From contig CAIPEB010000573.1 of NCBI GenBank assembly GCA_903863885.1, positions 1-64,000 on the forward strand: a stretch of 64,000 nt of DNA, read 5' to 3'. Both the position numbers and the translations under genes were made by a program. Shown piece after piece: positions 8,379 through 17,299 of the stretch. The DNA is from an uncultured Planctomycetaceae bacterium (lineage in GTDB: Bacteria; Planctomycetota; Planctomycetia; Pirellulales; Pirellulaceae). The first letter of the stretch is position 1; each line of letters starts with the position of its first letter. The notes under the pieces were generated by a model. The model searched no databases. It was given only the letters and a program-made list of their open reading frames with translations, and had not been told where the DNA came from.

Positions 8379-9857
8379 ATGGATATCGATAACAAAAAGC
8401 TTCCGACCATTATCCAGGGTGGCATGGGCGCGGGCGTTTCGGGCTGGAGATTGGCCAACGCCGTCGCCCGCACAGGCCAACTGGGCGTGATATCTGGTAC
8501 GGCCCTGAACCTGATCATGGCTCGTCGCCTGATGGCGGGCGACCCGGGCGGGCACGTGCGACGCGCGCTCGAACATTTCCCGTTGCGGGAAATGGCGGAT
8601 CGCATTCGCGACAAGTACTTCATCGAAGGCGGCAAGGCCGCGGACAAGCCTTTCAAGGCCGTCCCGATCCCTTCATTTCCGCTGAGCCGGGAGTTCACGG
8701 AAATGGTGGTGGTTGCCAACTTCGTCGAGGTTTATCTCGCGAAGGAGGGGCACGACGGGCAGGTTGGCGTGAACTACCTCGAGAAGATCCAACTCCCCAC
8801 GCTGCCGTCGCTCTACGGCGCGATGCTGGCCGGCATCGACTTTGTGTTGATGGGGGCCGGGATTCCCAAGTCGATTCCGGGCATGCTGGACCTGTTTGCC
8901 GAGGGCAAACCGGCTCAACTGCGGATCGACGTGAAGGACGCCAAGCGGGGCGAGGAGTTCTACACCGAGTTCGATCCGAGGGCGTTCATGGGCGGTGATC
9001 CGCCGAGTTTGAAGCGTCCGCAGTTTCTCGCGATTATTTCCTCGGCTACGCTCGGCGCGGTTCTGGCGAAGAAATCGAATGGGAAGGTGGACGGGTTTGT
9101 CGTGGAAGGGCCGACGGCCGGCGGGCACAATGCGCCTCCGCGCGGACAAATGCAATTGAACGAGATCGGCGAACCGATTTACACCGAGCGTGACGACGCC
9201 GACATTCCGGCGCTCGTAGCCTTGAAGCTGCCGTTCTGGCTGGCCGGTTCGTATGCCGAGCCGCAGCGGGTTGCCGATGCGCTGGCTTCCGGCGCGCAGG
9301 GCGTGCAGGTCGGGACCGCTTTCGCGTATTGCGAAGAATCGGATCTCGCCCCTGAACTGAAACAATCCGTGCTCGAGGCCAGTTGTCTGGACGGCGTGCA
9401 GGTGTTCACGGATCCCGTCGCCTCGCCGACCGGTTTTCCGTTCAAAGTCGTGCGTCTGTCCGGCACGCTGACCGAAGAGGACGTATACGAAGAGCGTGAG
9501 CGGATCTGCGATCTGGCGTATCTGCGCCACGCGTATCAGGACGCGGACGGTTCCGTCGGCTGGCGATGCCCGGCCGAACCCGTGGCGGATTACGTCCGCA
9601 AGGGCGGAGACGAGGAAGAGACGATCGGCCGCAAATGCCTCTGCAACGCCCTGCTGGCAAACATCGGCCTTCCGCAGGTCCGCAAGGAGATCGGCGTGGA
9701 AAAGGCGCTGGTCACGTCGGGTCTGGACGCACAGAACCTCTCGCGTTTCCTGCAGCGCAAGACGTTGTCGTACAGCGCTCGCGAGATCGTGGAATACCTG
9801 TTGAGCGGCCTGCAGATCAAGCCGGCCGTTCCCGAGGTAGCCGCAGTCGAGGTCTGA
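8379..9857 (+). CDS. Nitronate monooxygenase family FMN enzyme
   Basis: A 492-residue member of the 2-nitropropane dioxygenase / nitronate monooxygenase family. It begins with the typical LPTIIQGGMGAGVSGWRLA segment. It has GPTAGGHNAPPRG and, later, ALASGAQGVQVGTAFAYCEES, which form the FMN phosphate-binding part of the barrel. The family oxidises alkyl nitronates. Longer members, including the PfaD-like group, may act as flavin reductases in lipid metabolism. It is longer than short NMOs (about 320-380), and the extra C-terminal 120 residues are Cys-containing (CLCNALLANIG). It is monocistronic, with the beta-propeller gene following after about 110 bases. Confidence 0.85.
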   Translation: MDIDNKKLPTIIQGGMGAGVSGWRLANAVARTGQLGVISGTALNLIMARRLMAGDPGGHVRRALEHFPLREMADRIRDKYFIEGGKAADKPFKAVPIPSFPLSREFTEMVVVANFVEVYLAKEGHDGQVGVNYLEKIQLPTLPSLYGAMLAGIDFVLMGAGIPKSIPGMLDLFAEGKPAQLRIDVKDAKRGEEFYTEFDPRAFMGGDPPSLKRPQFLAIISSATLGAVLAKKSNGKVDGFVVEGPTAGGHNAPPRGQMQLNEIGEPIYTERDDADIPALVALKLPFWLAGSYAEPQRVADALASGAQGVQVGTAFAYCEESDLAPELKQSVLEASCLDGVQVFTDPVASPTGFPFKVVRLSGTLTEEDVYEERERICDLAYLRHAYQDADGSVGWRCPAEPVADYVRKGGDEEETIGRKCLCNALLANIGLPQVRKEIGVEKALVTSGLDAQNLSRFLQRKTLSYSAREIVEYLLSGLQIKPAVPEVAAVEV

Positions 9858-9971
9858 GCGGGCTTCCCGCGCTTGCCGCTGCCACATCCGCCTTATACGA
9901 TGCCGCAAGTCGGTTGCCCGGCTGTTGCGGCTTTTTTGTTGGTGATTGGCATCTTGTTGCGGGAGCAGGCT

Positions 9972-10844
9972 ATGTTCGCGGCGGTCCTTCTCATGTTGTG
10001 CGGCGCGGGCGGGCATCGATTCGCATGCCTCGATCACAATCTGGGCAAAGCAATGATCTTCTCGGCCGACGGCCAGATCGAATGGGAACATGCCGCGCCG
10101 GCCGGGGACGATCTGTGGGTGCTGCCCAACGGCAACGTGCTGCTCACGATGGGCACCGGCGTCTCCGAGTTTACCCGCCAGGGGCAGGAAGTCTTTAAAT
10201 ATCGCTCGAAGAGCGAGATCTATGCCTGCCAGCGCTTGAGCGATGGAATGACGTTCGTCGGCGAATGCAACGGGGGCCGATTACTCTGCGTCAAGCCGGA
10301 CGGGGGCATCGCCCACGAAATCCGGTTGCTGGCAGAAGGCGTCGACGGGGGACACGTCTTCATGCGCAACGCCCGGCGCCTGGCCAACGGAAACTACCTG
10401 GTCGCTCTCTATGGATCTGATGCGGTGCGCGAATATGACGCGGAAGGGAAAGTGGTGCGGGAGATTCCGGCGGCGGGCGGACCGCACAGCGTCGTCCGGC
10501 TTCCCAACGGCAACACGCTGATTTCATGCGGCGACCGGCCCGGCGGGTCGCGAGTGTTCGAGGTCGATGCGTCGGGAACGACGGTCTGGCAGGTGAAGGG
10601 CGACGAACTGCCCGGCATCAGCCTGAAGTTCATGGCCGGCGTGCATCGTCTGCCCAACGGCAACACCGTGATGTGCAACTGGCTCGGGCACGGCAACCTC
10701 GGCAAAGGGCCGCATCTGATCGAGGTGACTCCGGCCAAGGAAGTCGTCTGGACGTTTGCGGATCACAAGCGAGTGCAGACGATCTCGTGCATTCAACTGC
10801 TCGACGTGCCGGGAGATGTCCTGAAGGGCGAAGTCCTGCGATAG
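9972..10844 (+). CDS. Secreted beta-propeller protein, arylsulfotransferase/PQQ-like
   Basis: About 290 residues from ATG 9972, chosen for its gggag ribosome site and short signal peptide (MFAAVLLMLCGAGG). In-frame starts at 9900 (ATG) and 9873 (TTG) remain possible. The protein repeats LPNGN motifs (LPNGNVLLT, LANGNYLVA, LPNGNTLIS, LPNGNTVMC) about every 40-50 residues, each followed by a W/F-containing strand. This is typical of a six- or seven-bladed propeller related to arylsulfotransferase-type proteins. Its ligand is unknown. It probably acts in the periplasm. Confidence 0.8.
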   Translation: MFAAVLLMLCGAGGHRFACLDHNLGKAMIFSADGQIEWEHAAPAGDDLWVLPNGNVLLTMGTGVSEFTRQGQEVFKYRSKSEIYACQRLSDGMTFVGECNGGRLLCVKPDGGIAHEIRLLAEGVDGGHVFMRNARRLANGNYLVALYGSDAVREYDAEGKVVREIPAAGGPHSVVRLPNGNTLISCGDRPGGSRVFEVDASGTTVWQVKGDELPGISLKFMAGVHRLPNGNTVMCNWLGHGNLGKGPHLIEVTPAKEVVWTFADHKRVQTISCIQLLDVPGDVLKGEVLR

Positions 10845-10894
10845 GTCGAGCCGTGCGAAGAAGTGGATTGGATTGGCCGGCCGTCTTCAGGCCC

Positions 10895-12085
10895 TCATCC
10901 AATGTCCGATTCGAGAACTTCTCGAACGATTTGCCCGAAGATGGCTGCGCACTGCTGTTGCCTGAGCGGCAGTTCCGCCGCCGCACTTGCTTCGGCGTCA
11001 AGGTCAGGACCGGGTTCACCTGCCTGCCAGAGCTTGGCCAGTTTCTCGGCCATGTCGTGGCTGTTGCGCGGGTCGAAATAGTCTGCGCGCCGGTAACTCT
11101 GTTCGCGATGCGGCCGTATGTCTGACGCCAGCACCGGCTTGCCGAACGACCGCGCTTCATCGACGCTCAGTCCGTAGCCCTCGAACAGCGACGGGTTCAC
11201 GATGCCGATCGAACGGCGCGTGAGGGCGATCACATGTTCGCGCGGAATCACGGAGAGAAATCGGACGCGGTCTTTTATGCCCAGCGATTCGACTCGGGCG
11301 AGTACCGCGGGAACATGGGCCGGGTTGCGGTAGTCCTCCATCTTTCCGCTGAATACGGCGAAAACAGGACATCCGCCGTCACGGAGCAGCTTGATCGCCT
11401 CTATCGCGGCGAGGTGATTCTTGTGCTGCCAGAACTGATTGGGGATGTACACGAACTTGGCCGGGAGTCCGTACTGTTCAGCCGTTTTTCGAGGATCCTC
11501 GCGGCACAACTCCGGGGCCGGTGCGGCCACGATCGGCACGACCCGCGCCTTCTTTGCGGCGGCTCCGTCAAAAGCCTCGAGATCCGCCAGCACGGACTGG
11601 CTCATCACGACCAGCCGTGTGGCGTGCCGGGCGACTTCGCGAAAAGCCTCATTGCGGTCGCGGCATTCCGCCGCTGAGAAGAACGACGGAAAGTGCATGT
11701 GCTGGAAATCGGACAACCATGACAGAGTGCGGATCCGCGTGTACGGATCGCGCAAGGGCATGCCCAGCAGCACGTCGATGCGCCGGCTCAAGCGGAGTTC
11801 GCGGCCCCGCTTCCGCCATCGACGGGATGCGTTTTTCGCACCGAGCGCGGAACAGATTTCCTGCATGAGCCTGCCGGCCGTCCATCGCGGCTCGACGTCC
11901 ATGAACACATCGTCGTGCAGTTGGCGAAGCTCAGAACGTGGCGAATTGTCGCAGACGAGGACTCGCTCGATGTCCCGGGCCGGCGAAGATTTCAAACAGC
12001 ACAGGAGGTAGGAAAGCCATACCTCCGTGCTGAATTGAATTGTGCCGTGGGGAACGTAGAAACCCACGCGAACTGGTTCGTTCAC
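10895..12085 (-). CDS. GT4-type glycosyltransferase
   Basis: A 396-residue GT-B glycosyltransferase with a GTG start preceded by GGAG. The C-terminal donor-binding half has VYIPNQFWQHKNH and the key NPSLFEGYGLSVDEARSFGKPVLASD region. The Glu-containing EGYGLSVDE part is the classical GT4 EX7E signature. The N-terminal half is less conserved. It probably transfers a sugar from a nucleotide donor to a lipid or polysaccharide acceptor in the cytoplasm. No other polysaccharide genes adjoin it, and it is convergent with the propeller gene ending at 10844. Confidence 0.85.
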   Translation of the reverse strand: MNEPVRVGFYVPHGTIQFSTEVWLSYLLCCLKSSPARDIERVLVCDNSPRSELRQLHDDVFMDVEPRWTAGRLMQEICSALGAKNASRRWRKRGRELRLSRRIDVLLGMPLRDPYTRIRTLSWLSDFQHMHFPSFFSAAECRDRNEAFREVARHATRLVVMSQSVLADLEAFDGAAAKKARVVPIVAAPAPELCREDPRKTAEQYGLPAKFVYIPNQFWQHKNHLAAIEAIKLLRDGGCPVFAVFSGKMEDYRNPAHVPAVLARVESLGIKDRVRFLSVIPREHVIALTRRSIGIVNPSLFEGYGLSVDEARSFGKPVLASDIRPHREQSYRRADYFDPRNSHDMAEKLAKLWQAGEPGPDLDAEASAAAELPLRQQQCAAIFGQIVREVLESDIG

Positions 12086-12118
12086 CGCTCCACTCCGTCA
12101 GAGCAGCCCCGAGCAGCG

Positions 12119-13411
12119 CTACTGCTTGCGGACGTCGTAGCACATCAGGGTATCGCCTGCACGCAGGTAGAGTTTTCCGTCGTGGATCACCGGGTAGTTC
12201 CAGGCGGGGCCCGCGTTGACCGGTTCCTGGAACTGGCCTTTGACTTTGAGTTCCTTCGGGTTGGCTTCGATGAGCGCCGTCAGGCCGTTTTCATAGCGGA
12301 AAATGAAGTTGCCGTCGGCGAAGAGCACGGCGGCCGATTTCTTGCCGGGGGCGGTTCCTTTCCACAGGATCTTGCCGGTCATGAAGTCGAGGCACACGGG
12401 CGTTCCGTTGTTTCGGCCGCTGCCGCCGTAGAGGTTGTCGCCGATCAGCACAACGCCGCCGTGGTGGTTTTCGAACTTGTCGGGACCGTTGAACCAGATT
12501 TCCTCGGCCTTCATCTTGTTGCCGTCGCGCGTCACCTTCAGCAGCGCGCTACCCGTTTCGTAGCTGGTCGTGACGAACACATGGTTGCCGCGCACGATGG
12601 GGGTCGGAATGTTGGCGACTTTGTTGGCGATCTTGTTGTAACCCCACAGGAACCGGCCGTCGTCGGCCGCCACGCCGACCGCGCCCCGGCCGAGGATCTG
12701 GATGTACTGGCGCACGCCGTCGATATCGGCGGCAATCATCGAGGAATAGCCGGCGCCGTCTTTGCCGCGGTCGCCGATTTCGGGGACAGCGCATTTCCAG
12801 ATCACGTCGCCCGTCTTCTTGTTGAGCGCCACGATCGTGGCATTACGGCCTCCGGGGGTGCAGAGCACCTTGTCGCCGTCGATCAGCGGAGATTCGCTGA
12901 ACTTCCAGACCGACATCATGACTCCGCCAAAATCCTTCTGGAAATCTTTCGTCCAGCGGACCTTGCCGGTCGCCGTTTCGAGGCAGGCGATCTGGCCGTC
13001 GGTGGAGACCACGTAGGTCAGTTCGCCATCGACTGTCGGCGTGCAGCGGGGGCCGCCGTCGCCGTGCGGCTGGCCGACGCGGGTGGACCAGAGCAGCTTG
13101 CGGTCCGCCAGATTGAAACAGAGGGCATACTGCGCTTCGCCCGATCCCTGGTCCAGATCTCCCATGGTGAACATGCGGCCGTCGACGATCGAAATGGTCG
13201 AGTATCCGCGGCCGAGGCCCTTGAGCTGCCACAGCAGCTTCGGTCCGCCCTCCGGCCACGATTGCAGCAGGTCTTTTTCCGGCGAAATACCGTCAACATT
13301 CGGTCCTCGGAAACGGGGCCAATCGGCCGGGGCGGCAGCGAACGTCGAGGCCGCGACACCCAGGACGGCAAGGCACGTCCACACAAACAGCAAGTGACGT
13401 CGAACAGTCAT
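12119..13411 (-). CDS. Secreted PQQ-binding-like beta-propeller (BamB-like) protein
   Basis: 430 residues with a clear signal peptide (MTVRRHLLFVWTCLAVLGVA, cut near FAA-AP), then DWPRFRGPNVDGIS, the usual opening of planctomycete PQQ-repeat proteins. Blades carry the pattern ATGKVRW, LNKKTGDVIW, DFMTGKILW and similar, each ending in a Trp. Such proteins resemble BamB or quinoprotein dehydrogenase propellers, but most in this phylum have no known substrate and lack an evident PQQ active site. An AGGA ribosome site precedes ATG 13411. It follows the GT4 gene convergently in genome order but is on the same strand, 33 bases upstream of its start. Confidence 0.88.
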   Translation of the reverse strand: MTVRRHLLFVWTCLAVLGVAASTFAAAPADWPRFRGPNVDGISPEKDLLQSWPEGGPKLLWQLKGLGRGYSTISIVDGRMFTMGDLDQGSGEAQYALCFNLADRKLLWSTRVGQPHGDGGPRCTPTVDGELTYVVSTDGQIACLETATGKVRWTKDFQKDFGGVMMSVWKFSESPLIDGDKVLCTPGGRNATIVALNKKTGDVIWKCAVPEIGDRGKDGAGYSSMIAADIDGVRQYIQILGRGAVGVAADDGRFLWGYNKIANKVANIPTPIVRGNHVFVTTSYETGSALLKVTRDGNKMKAEEIWFNGPDKFENHHGGVVLIGDNLYGGSGRNNGTPVCLDFMTGKILWKGTAPGKKSAAVLFADGNFIFRYENGLTALIEANPKELKVKGQFQEPVNAGPAWNYPVIHDGKLYLRAGDTLMCYDVRKQ

Positions 13412-13800
13412 GGCTTCCTCTCAACTTTTCAAAATCAGATTTCTCGAAGACAGCTTTCCAAAGACAGCTACTTCACGACAAAGCACGAGTTTCAGAGAAC
13501 AGGAATTTTAGCGACACCCGGGGAGGCCGAAAGAGCCCGTATTGCCTGCGTGGCAAATCGTGCGGTCCTTATCCGCATCGGATGCCGTGCGTTTGACTCT
13601 CGGCCGACGGGGCCACCCACCGGCCCCGGCAGTTCGTTCTGCTTGACCCGCCCTCCTCGGGAAGGATACGCTTTGAGCCGCGGGCTCGGCGAGTCGTCGC
13701 ACGGGCGGCTTGCCGCCCGCTCGATTTGTCGGGCAGTGTGTTGCGAACGACAGTTTGCGGAAATCCGCCGAAAGACAAACGCTCTTCACAGGAGTCGGAA
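13412..13800. other. Intergenic region with a GC-rich hairpin
   Basis: 389 bases between divergent genes, without a supported coding frame. A palindrome at 13702-13719 (cgggcggc-tt-gccgcccg) could form a short hairpin. Promoters for both flanking genes are expected here but were not identified. Confidence 0.5.
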
Positions 13801-14205
13801 ATGTCCGAGGACAACAAGAATCTGGTCCGAAACTACTACCAGGCCGTGTTGAGCGATCTTTCGAAGATCGAGGCCATCGTCGCGCCGGATTTTGTGGACC
13901 ACCATTTTCCGCCGCAGATGCCGGCGGGTCCCCAGGGCGTGCGCGAGTTCTTCGGGAACGTGCTTCCGAGCATCTTCAGCGAAATGAAGATTGAGATCGG
14001 TTTTCTGCTGGCCGAGGGGGACAAGGTCGATTGCCACTTCGTGCTGCTGGCCAAGCATACGGGCGAGTTCGCGGGCATTCCGGCACGCGGGCTGGCGATC
14101 CGCTGTCCCGCAATCAGCACCTTTCGCATTGCGGGCGGGGTGCTGGCCGAAGCGTGGGAGATTTTCGACAGCGGAGATCTTCTGCGGCAGATGCGGGGCG
14201 AATAA
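13801..14205 (+). CDS. SnoaL-like / NTF2-fold small protein
   Basis: 134 residues from ATG 13801, which has an AGGAG ribosome site 6 bases upstream. The open frame continues upstream without conservation. The sequence has the SnoaL-type opening (LVRNYYQAVLSDLSKIEAIVAPDFVDHH) and FFGNVLPSIFSEMKIEI, and ends with ISTFRIAGGVLAEAWEIFD, like the polyketide cyclase/ester-hydrolase NTF2 fold. Members bind small hydrophobic ligands or act as isomerases. No partner genes indicate a specific pathway. Confidence 0.85.
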   Translation: MSEDNKNLVRNYYQAVLSDLSKIEAIVAPDFVDHHFPPQMPAGPQGVREFFGNVLPSIFSEMKIEIGFLLAEGDKVDCHFVLLAKHTGEFAGIPARGLAIRCPAISTFRIAGGVLAEAWEIFDSGDLLRQMRGE

Positions 14206-14370
14206 CGGACGGGCGAAGCGGCCCTTCCCCGGAAAGCCCGAAGACACTCTCCCGCCCCCCGGTGCCGGCCCTTGAACGCAGGTCCGCGGCTGCGATACTG
14301 TAGCCCGCCGCGCGGTTATCGGTTGTTTCCGCCGGCCGTTCTGCTGCACTTGCGGAGCCACAAGCCACTC

Positions 14371-15228
14371 ATGCCGCCCATCAACGCAAAGACCGGAGTC
14401 TGTGCCGTGATCGGTCACCCGATCGGTCACTCGATGTCGCCCCAGCTGCACAATGCCGCGTTTGATTTTCTGGGGCTTCCGATGGTCTACGTCGCGCACG
14501 ACGTGAACCCGGGCGAAGTTGCCCGGGCGCTCGACGGCATCCGGGTGCTTGGCTATCGCGGGCTGTCGGTCACGATTCCCCACAAGGTCGAGGCGATGCA
14601 TGCCGTTGACGAAGTCGACGAGACGGCCCGGGGGATCGGCTGCATCAACACGGTCGTAAATGAATCCGGCCGCCTGCTGGGATACAACTCCGACGGACGC
14701 GGCGCACTGAATGCGCTGCGGGAAGCCGGCGCGGATCCGGCAGGCCGTCGCGTGCTGCTGCTCGGTTCGGGGGGAGCGGCGCGTGCGATCGGAATCACGC
14801 TGGTCCGCGAGGCGCCGCCGGCCGAGTTGACGATTCTCGGCGTGGTTCCCGAGGAGCTTGCGCGATTGGTTCAGGACGCACGGGATCGCGGCAAGTCGCC
14901 CGTCCGCGGCGAGCCACTGTCTGATGCTGCGTTGTCCGGGGCGATGTCGGATGCGGACATCGTTCTGCACTGCACTCCGCTGGGCATGCATCCGAACGAA
15001 GATAATACGATTGTTCCCGCCTCGTTGTGGAAGCCCGGCACGACGGTGTTCGACGCGGTCTACAATCCGCGGCGCACGCGTCTGTTGAAGGAGGCCGAGG
15101 CCGCGGGGTGCCGGATCGTGGAAGGGATCGAGATGTTTCTCGGCCAGGCCTACGTGCAATTTGAACTGTGGACGGGGCAGCCTGCGCCGAGGGACGTGAT
15201 GCGACGGGTGCTGGAGGAGCGGCTATGA
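14371..15228 (+). CDS. aroE: Shikimate 5-dehydrogenase
   Basis: A 285-residue AroE, which makes shikimate from 3-dehydroshikimate with NADPH in the aromatic amino-acid pathway. The shikimate-binding motif GHPIGHSMSPQLHNAAF is at the N-terminus, SVTIPHK carries the catalytic Lys, and the nucleotide motif LGSGGAARAI is central. The C-terminus has GIEMFLGQAYVQFELW. The start is set at ATG 14371 (MPPINAKTG), since the longer upstream frame has no conserved sequence. Its stop overlaps the aroK start in an ATGA, so the two are translationally coupled. Confidence 0.95.
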   Translation: MPPINAKTGVCAVIGHPIGHSMSPQLHNAAFDFLGLPMVYVAHDVNPGEVARALDGIRVLGYRGLSVTIPHKVEAMHAVDEVDETARGIGCINTVVNESGRLLGYNSDGRGALNALREAGADPAGRRVLLLGSGGAARAIGITLVREAPPAELTILGVVPEELARLVQDARDRGKSPVRGEPLSDAALSGAMSDADIVLHCTPLGMHPNEDNTIVPASLWKPGTTVFDAVYNPRRTRLLKEAEAAGCRIVEGIEMFLGQAYVQFELWTGQPAPRDVMRRVLEERL

Positions 15229-15731
15229 ACGTCGTGCTGGTCGGATACCGGGGAACCGGCAAGAGCGCATGCGGCCGTCTGCTGGCCGAGCGATTGGGGC
15301 TTCGCGTCGTATCGCTGGATGCCGAGATCCAGCGCAAAGCCGGCCAGCCCATCCCGGACATCGTGGCCGCGCGGGGCTGGCCCGGGTTCCGTGATCTTGA
15401 GGAGGAAGTCGTGCGCGACGCGGCGGCGGGAGATGGCCAGGTGATCGACTGCGGCGGCGGCGTCGTGGAACGCGAGGCGAACTTCGAGGTGCTGCGCTCG
15501 GCCGGTCCCGTTATCTGGCTGAAGGCAACGCCCGCCACGATTGTCTCGCGGATTCAAGGAGACACGCAGCGACCGTCGCTCACGGGCAACAAGAGCTTCA
15601 CCGACGAAGTGACCGAGGTGCTGCAGAGGCGCGAACCGCTCTATCGGCGACTGGCGCAGCACGAAATCGACACCGACAGCCTTGCTCCCGCGGAGATTGC
15701 GAGTCAGATCGTCGTGTGGCTCGGCAAGTGA
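15225..15731 (+). CDS. aroK: Shikimate kinase
   Basis: 168 residues, a normal AroK length. It phosphorylates shikimate at the 3-hydroxyl with ATP. The Walker A motif GYRGTGKSACGR is at residues 7-18, the shikimate-contact Asp is in SLDAEIQ, FRDLEEEVV follows, and CGGGVV is the second substrate loop. The lid region has QRPSLTG. The start overlaps the aroE stop by 4 bases (ATGA), so they form one operon for consecutive steps of the shikimate route. Confidence 0.95.
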   Translation: MNVVLVGYRGTGKSACGRLLAERLGLRVVSLDAEIQRKAGQPIPDIVAARGWPGFRDLEEEVVRDAAAGDGQVIDCGGGVVEREANFEVLRSAGPVIWLKATPATIVSRIQGDTQRPSLTGNKSFTDEVTEVLQRREPLYRRLAQHEIDTDSLAPAEIASQIVVWLGK

Positions 15732-15749
15732 CAGGCGGCACAGTCGCCT

Positions 15750-17297
15750 TCAGGCGCACCAGGACCGCTTGCGGTCGAGTTTGCTTTTCAGCACGGACGT
15801 GACGAGGTTCGAATTCTCGACGACCTGGAAGTCGTACATCCCTACGCAGATGAAGTCGGCGCCGTGCCGGAACGCGTAATGGAATCCGTCCTTGGGGTGG
15901 ATCGATCCGGCGGCCAGGACCTTGAAGGCGATCCATGGCTGCGGCAGCTTCTCCATGCAGGCAATCGTCTCCTGCGGGCTGTCGCAGAAGACGTTGTCGT
16001 GCTCCTCGGCCGCCTTGGCCGACCAGTAATCGTGATGGTGCAGGGTCTTCATCCAGAAATCCGGTTTGAAGCCCTGATCGACACAGGCCGAAATCGTCTT
16101 GAGGTAATGGCCGCCGATGCCGGCCGGGATGCCGTTCTTGCGAATCAGTTCGAGCGCGCTGGCGATCCAGTCGAATTTTCCCTGCGCCACGTATTCGTCC
16201 GCGGCAGCGCCCTGGACGTACGCCGCGCACGCGCCCTGGTCGATGGAATACCGGATCGTGTCCAGGAGTTCCTTTTCGGTTTTTGCCTTGCATTGGGCCA
16301 GGAATTTGATCTTTCCCATGCCCCGATTCCAGTACGCCGAGATCATCGGGGCCAGGATCGGGTTGGTGATGATCGCGTTGATGCCGCAGGCCTCGGCCAG
16401 GCGGAAGGTCTCAAAAATCTTGCCGTCCTGGTGATAGGCCTTGATCAGTTTGGAAACGTAGATCAGGTCGCGCGCGTGGGCGAAGCCGTTCATCAGGTTC
16501 CCGCCGAGCATCATGCGGCTCAGGTCCAGCTCGCCGAGTTTCGCCGAGGGGACTTTGCTCTTGAGGTCGTCCAGCGTCTCGAAGCTGAAGGCCTTCATCG
16601 ACGGCGAAGAGACGGCGTCGATCCGCCCGTTCAGCTGTTTCTCTTCATGGCTGCGGTAGCCGTGTTTCTTGAGGACGGCCCAAGTGAAACCTCCGATGAC
16701 GGGCAGGCCCGCCAGGCTGGCGATCACCTGACGGCGGCTCAGCGCCGAGTCCATGGTCTCGCCCCGGTCCGCCGGCCCGGATCGCCCGCGCCGCGCCGAG
16801 CGCCATCGTTCGACGATCCACCGGATGATGCAGTCGATTCCGCAACTTCGCGGAGCGACGACAATAAAGGCCAGAGCGAGCAGCTCGACAATATTCTTGT
16901 TGACGATCAGGTAGCTGCCCTCGGCGTTGGGTGCGCTCGGGCCGAAGAGGGCGGGGTGGGCGAGATAGTACAGACCGAGCAGCAGCACGCCGAACGAGGC
17001 GGACAGCCGGGTGAGAATCCCCGCCATCAGCGCGATACCGATCAGCAGCAGTCCCCACGCGTTCAGTTTGTCGACGATGTAAAGCAGCTTGGGGTTGGCG
17101 GCCAGCGAGTGGAACAGGTCCGCGGCTACCCAGTTTGCGCTTTGAAGATAGCCGGCCGCGCTCCACTGCGGATTCAGCAGCTTTGCGACCCCCTCATAAG
17201 CAAAGTGCCAGCCGACACCGATTCTCAGCAGCGTCAGCAGGATCAGCGGAAGGCTCCCGTGGGGAGACGCAGTCAAGTTGCCGGATCTCTGGCTCAT
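15750..17297 (-). CDS. DoxX-family membrane domain fused to a Tat-signal-like barrel protein
   Basis: A continuous 515-codon frame from ATG 17297, starting 2 bases after the lysA stop. Residues 1 to about 160 form a DoxX/SURF4-like four-helix membrane domain (LLRIGVGWHFAYEGVAKLL, GLLLIGIALMAGILTRLSASFGVLLLGLYYLAHP). Near residue 182 begins MDSALSRRQVIASLAGLPV, which looks like a twin-arginine-type signal, although it is internal. The remaining 330 residues have no family I recognise with certainty: ARDLIYVSKLIKAY, then ACGINAIITNPILAP and GIGGHYLKTISACV, with a TIM-barrel aldolase/reductase character. Internal ATG 16754 could give a separate protein, but there is no stop between the parts. 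Confidence 0.75.
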   Translation of the reverse strand: MSQRSGNLTASPHGSLPLILLTLLRIGVGWHFAYEGVAKLLNPQWSAAGYLQSANWVAADLFHSLAANPKLLYIVDKLNAWGLLLIGIALMAGILTRLSASFGVLLLGLYYLAHPALFGPSAPNAEGSYLIVNKNIVELLALAFIVVAPRSCGIDCIIRWIVERWRSARRGRSGPADRGETMDSALSRRQVIASLAGLPVIGGFTWAVLKKHGYRSHEEKQLNGRIDAVSSPSMKAFSFETLDDLKSKVPSAKLGELDLSRMMLGGNLMNGFAHARDLIYVSKLIKAYHQDGKIFETFRLAEACGINAIITNPILAPMISAYWNRGMGKIKFLAQCKAKTEKELLDTIRYSIDQGACAAYVQGAAADEYVAQGKFDWIASALELIRKNGIPAGIGGHYLKTISACVDQGFKPDFWMKTLHHHDYWSAKAAEEHDNVFCDSPQETIACMEKLPQPWIAFKVLAAGSIHPKDGFHYAFRHGADFICVGMYDFQVVENSNLVTSVLKSKLDRKRSWCA

Positions 17298-17299
17298 AA

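Noticed and set aside
11915-13852. 645-codon plus-strand open frame
   Set aside because: It crosses the antisense of the GT4 and BamB-like genes and the following intergenic region. No domain, and no ribosome site.
16754-17297. Separate DoxX gene ending before residue 182
   Set aside because: There is no stop codon in frame between the DoxX part and the following part, so a single fused CDS is listed. The two-protein reading is kept as a finding.
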